Source: Caryophanales bacterium (GTDB lineage: Bacteria > Bacillota_I > Bacilli_A > RFN20 > CAG-826). Taken from it: a stretch of 5,960 nt of DNA. The DNA lies in assembly GCA_028726925.1 (NCBI GenBank), contig JAQYPI010000047.1, positions 1-5,960 on the forward strand. Reading direction: 5' to 3'. Position numbers and translations under genes: made by a program. This document shows, piece after piece, positions 5,701 to 5,960 of the stretch. Under the pieces are notes generated by a model that searched no databases, was not told the origin of the DNA, and saw only the letters and a list, made by a program, of their open reading frames with translations. The stretch's first letter is position 1. The number at the start of each line of letters is the position of its first letter.

Positions 5701-5960
5701 CATGCCGATGAGATCGAAGATACTCTCATGCGCCTAAAGGATCGGCTCTCCGAACAAAAAGCCGCGTTCTTCCAGAATCTCATCGACCCAAAACTCGCCG
5801 AGATGGAAAGACGGGTTGTCTCGATGGAAGCGGAAATCAGGGATTTCGCAACGAAGATCAAGGGAATCAACGAACAGATTTCCGACATCCAAGAAGAGGA
5901 TAACTTCAAGGAAATCCAGGAAAACGTCACCCGACTCCAGAATTCGATTGGCCAGTTCTT
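2797..5960 (+). CDS. Large superfamily 1 helicase-like ATPase (UPF1/Dna2/COG1112 type), C-terminus beyond the window
   Basis: The frame is open for 1054 codons to the window edge. The visible parts are: an N-terminal region of unknown fold (about 1-365), with a helical stretch near residues 208-230 (TYDQWQRYMEFRKYYLKEQ); a long, highly charged, probably coiled-coil segment (about 375-553); a linker ending in NPYLSTYLFDP (about 613-623); then the start of the first RecA domain. Here the Q-motif is LNEKQKEAV (Gln648), Walker A is GPPGTGKT (666-673, Lys672), and motif Ia is ISSETHKAIDNVF (692-704). These place it in SF1, of the AAA_11 kind (UPF1, SMUBP2, Dna2). After motif Ia comes a second long, coiled-coil-rich insertion (about 749-1054, still running at the edge), so motif II (DExx) and the second RecA domain lie outside. 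Predicted role: ATP-driven translocation on or unwinding of DNA or RNA. It forms a tight operon with the preceding orphan gene. The ATPase family is certain; the biological role is not. Confidence 0.9.
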   Translation, partial: MSALFISFVKNIARKNTFGGDFYRDSLEDQYELLKQRIPPERRIESLEQFIEATFTTGLEKAYYFSCPNFLRELRSENEGAISFLDNVVIRPELTLSMRRCLPDGQNVILIGNIAERGERAEFTVKGIEFIDESMFAPGDRRVKAAAINAFEMTSFVNSRTGKKVTVPLWKVSDWKSYENLLSPDFIKELIDSCFTVSNPLQVRQTYDQWQRYMEFRKYYLKEQAKRSFKLDRALYLESYAVNRREFKKNQSVYEGFVLDGIADFAKGEMVVLSKKVENAEPFPLIRLDIDRNKKQFMEARVTRGKRLVNEEEIKIRSLAGDNVFITTGDPSALTGEKASIVLGNLLRHGFELGDRFWTATLDIAPEEHLNQLEIDHEDAFRKACDAIDEKHERDVKRELDALTKAKEQEIKDSILEKLGQARASLEARLKDDITANNDPAILSVIKKEKLRIREKNPKGKKESDVDYQARLNDLYTTIDIQRLYRERNEKLLQELQRKENEAGKRELDRYAKATREALQAKNREDARNEKIEAKTSIDEEYGQKRQAIIEDETIYRISLFFRLPEGMTEVKEDTRDLIESCEHIVYDSRAEKAKLLRQETALKAFYSGYVKNPYLSTYLFDPKGLMDPTQQIDADWTWYLESLNEKQKEAVKKAVYSNGIFLLQGPPGTGKTQVIAETVAQMVKKGKKVLISSETHKAIDNVFDRLPKTAEIVPVRLIPTRGDRKRENGYEPQYLVDNFYKNISDAMKKAITRYQNFQRNKDEFEEEFEKLKSLRERIRRHQSLLEDAKRKIMALEESAKGINAARSKKKEDLDNLRTELDLLRRTRKRIEKNRLAGDEDIDQIILGKYLASIRDDFTGSMFSTMDIPVLLDAVESIDLAVARRELSLLDPESSAALLEVKREDINRQIRAIKNKFDDVLPGKEEEYQRLKAELISVVNQLNEVGKSASATLDLQLRNIFDYAYITQHADEIEDTLMRLKDRLSEQKAAFFQNLIDPKLAEMERRVVSMEAEIRDFATKIKGINEQISDIQEEDNFKEIQENVTRLQNSIGQF

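Noticed and set aside
1..5960. CRISPR array, tRNA or rRNA gene, insertion sequence
   Set aside because: I saw no spaced direct repeats, no cloverleaf with a TTC loop and CCA end, no conserved rRNA stretch, and no transposase reading on either strand.

Overview
The window looks like bacterial chromosome from an anaerobe. The evidence is a class III (oxygen-sensitive) ribonucleotide reductase with its activase, strong Shine-Dalgarno (SD) sequences of the AGGAGG type, sigma-70-like promoter hexamers, and roughly balanced GC with TTG and GTG starts. A Bacillota-type anaerobe fits this best, but no feature here settles the taxon.

Left part, minus strand (1-897): nrdG followed by nrdD, overlapping by 17 bases, transcribed leftward. 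The NrdD part runs off the window edge. It has no N-terminal ATP-cone domain. A promoter-like pair at 949-977 lies in front of nrdG.

Divergent intergenic region (898-1262): besides the nrdG promoter, this holds four inverted repeats within about 120 bases (1055-1172). One is a G/C stem followed by six T on the minus strand. A rightward promoter at 1178-1207 follows.

Right part, plus strand (1263 to the end): a 77-residue helix-turn-helix regulator of the XRE type that probably starts at TTG; a 349-base gap (1494-1842) with a palindrome, a perfect TATAAT and several hairpins; a 312-residue protein of unknown family (GTG start); and, 15 bases further on, a very large superfamily 1 helicase-like ATPase of the UPF1/Dna2/COG1112 kind. 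The helicase reads open for at least 1054 residues and leaves the window before its DExx motif and second RecA domain.

How the parts may work together: the unknown protein and the helicase are tightly spaced and probably form one operon. The small XRE protein probably controls this operon, or itself, because an 11-base sequence lies in inverted copies on both sides of the regulator gene, the second copy next to the putative operon promoter. A small regulator plus an orphan protein plus a large SF1 helicase with long coiled coils is a layout often seen in anti-phage or mobile-DNA functions. Here that role is inference only. The nrd genes are ordinary housekeeping and probably unrelated neighbours.
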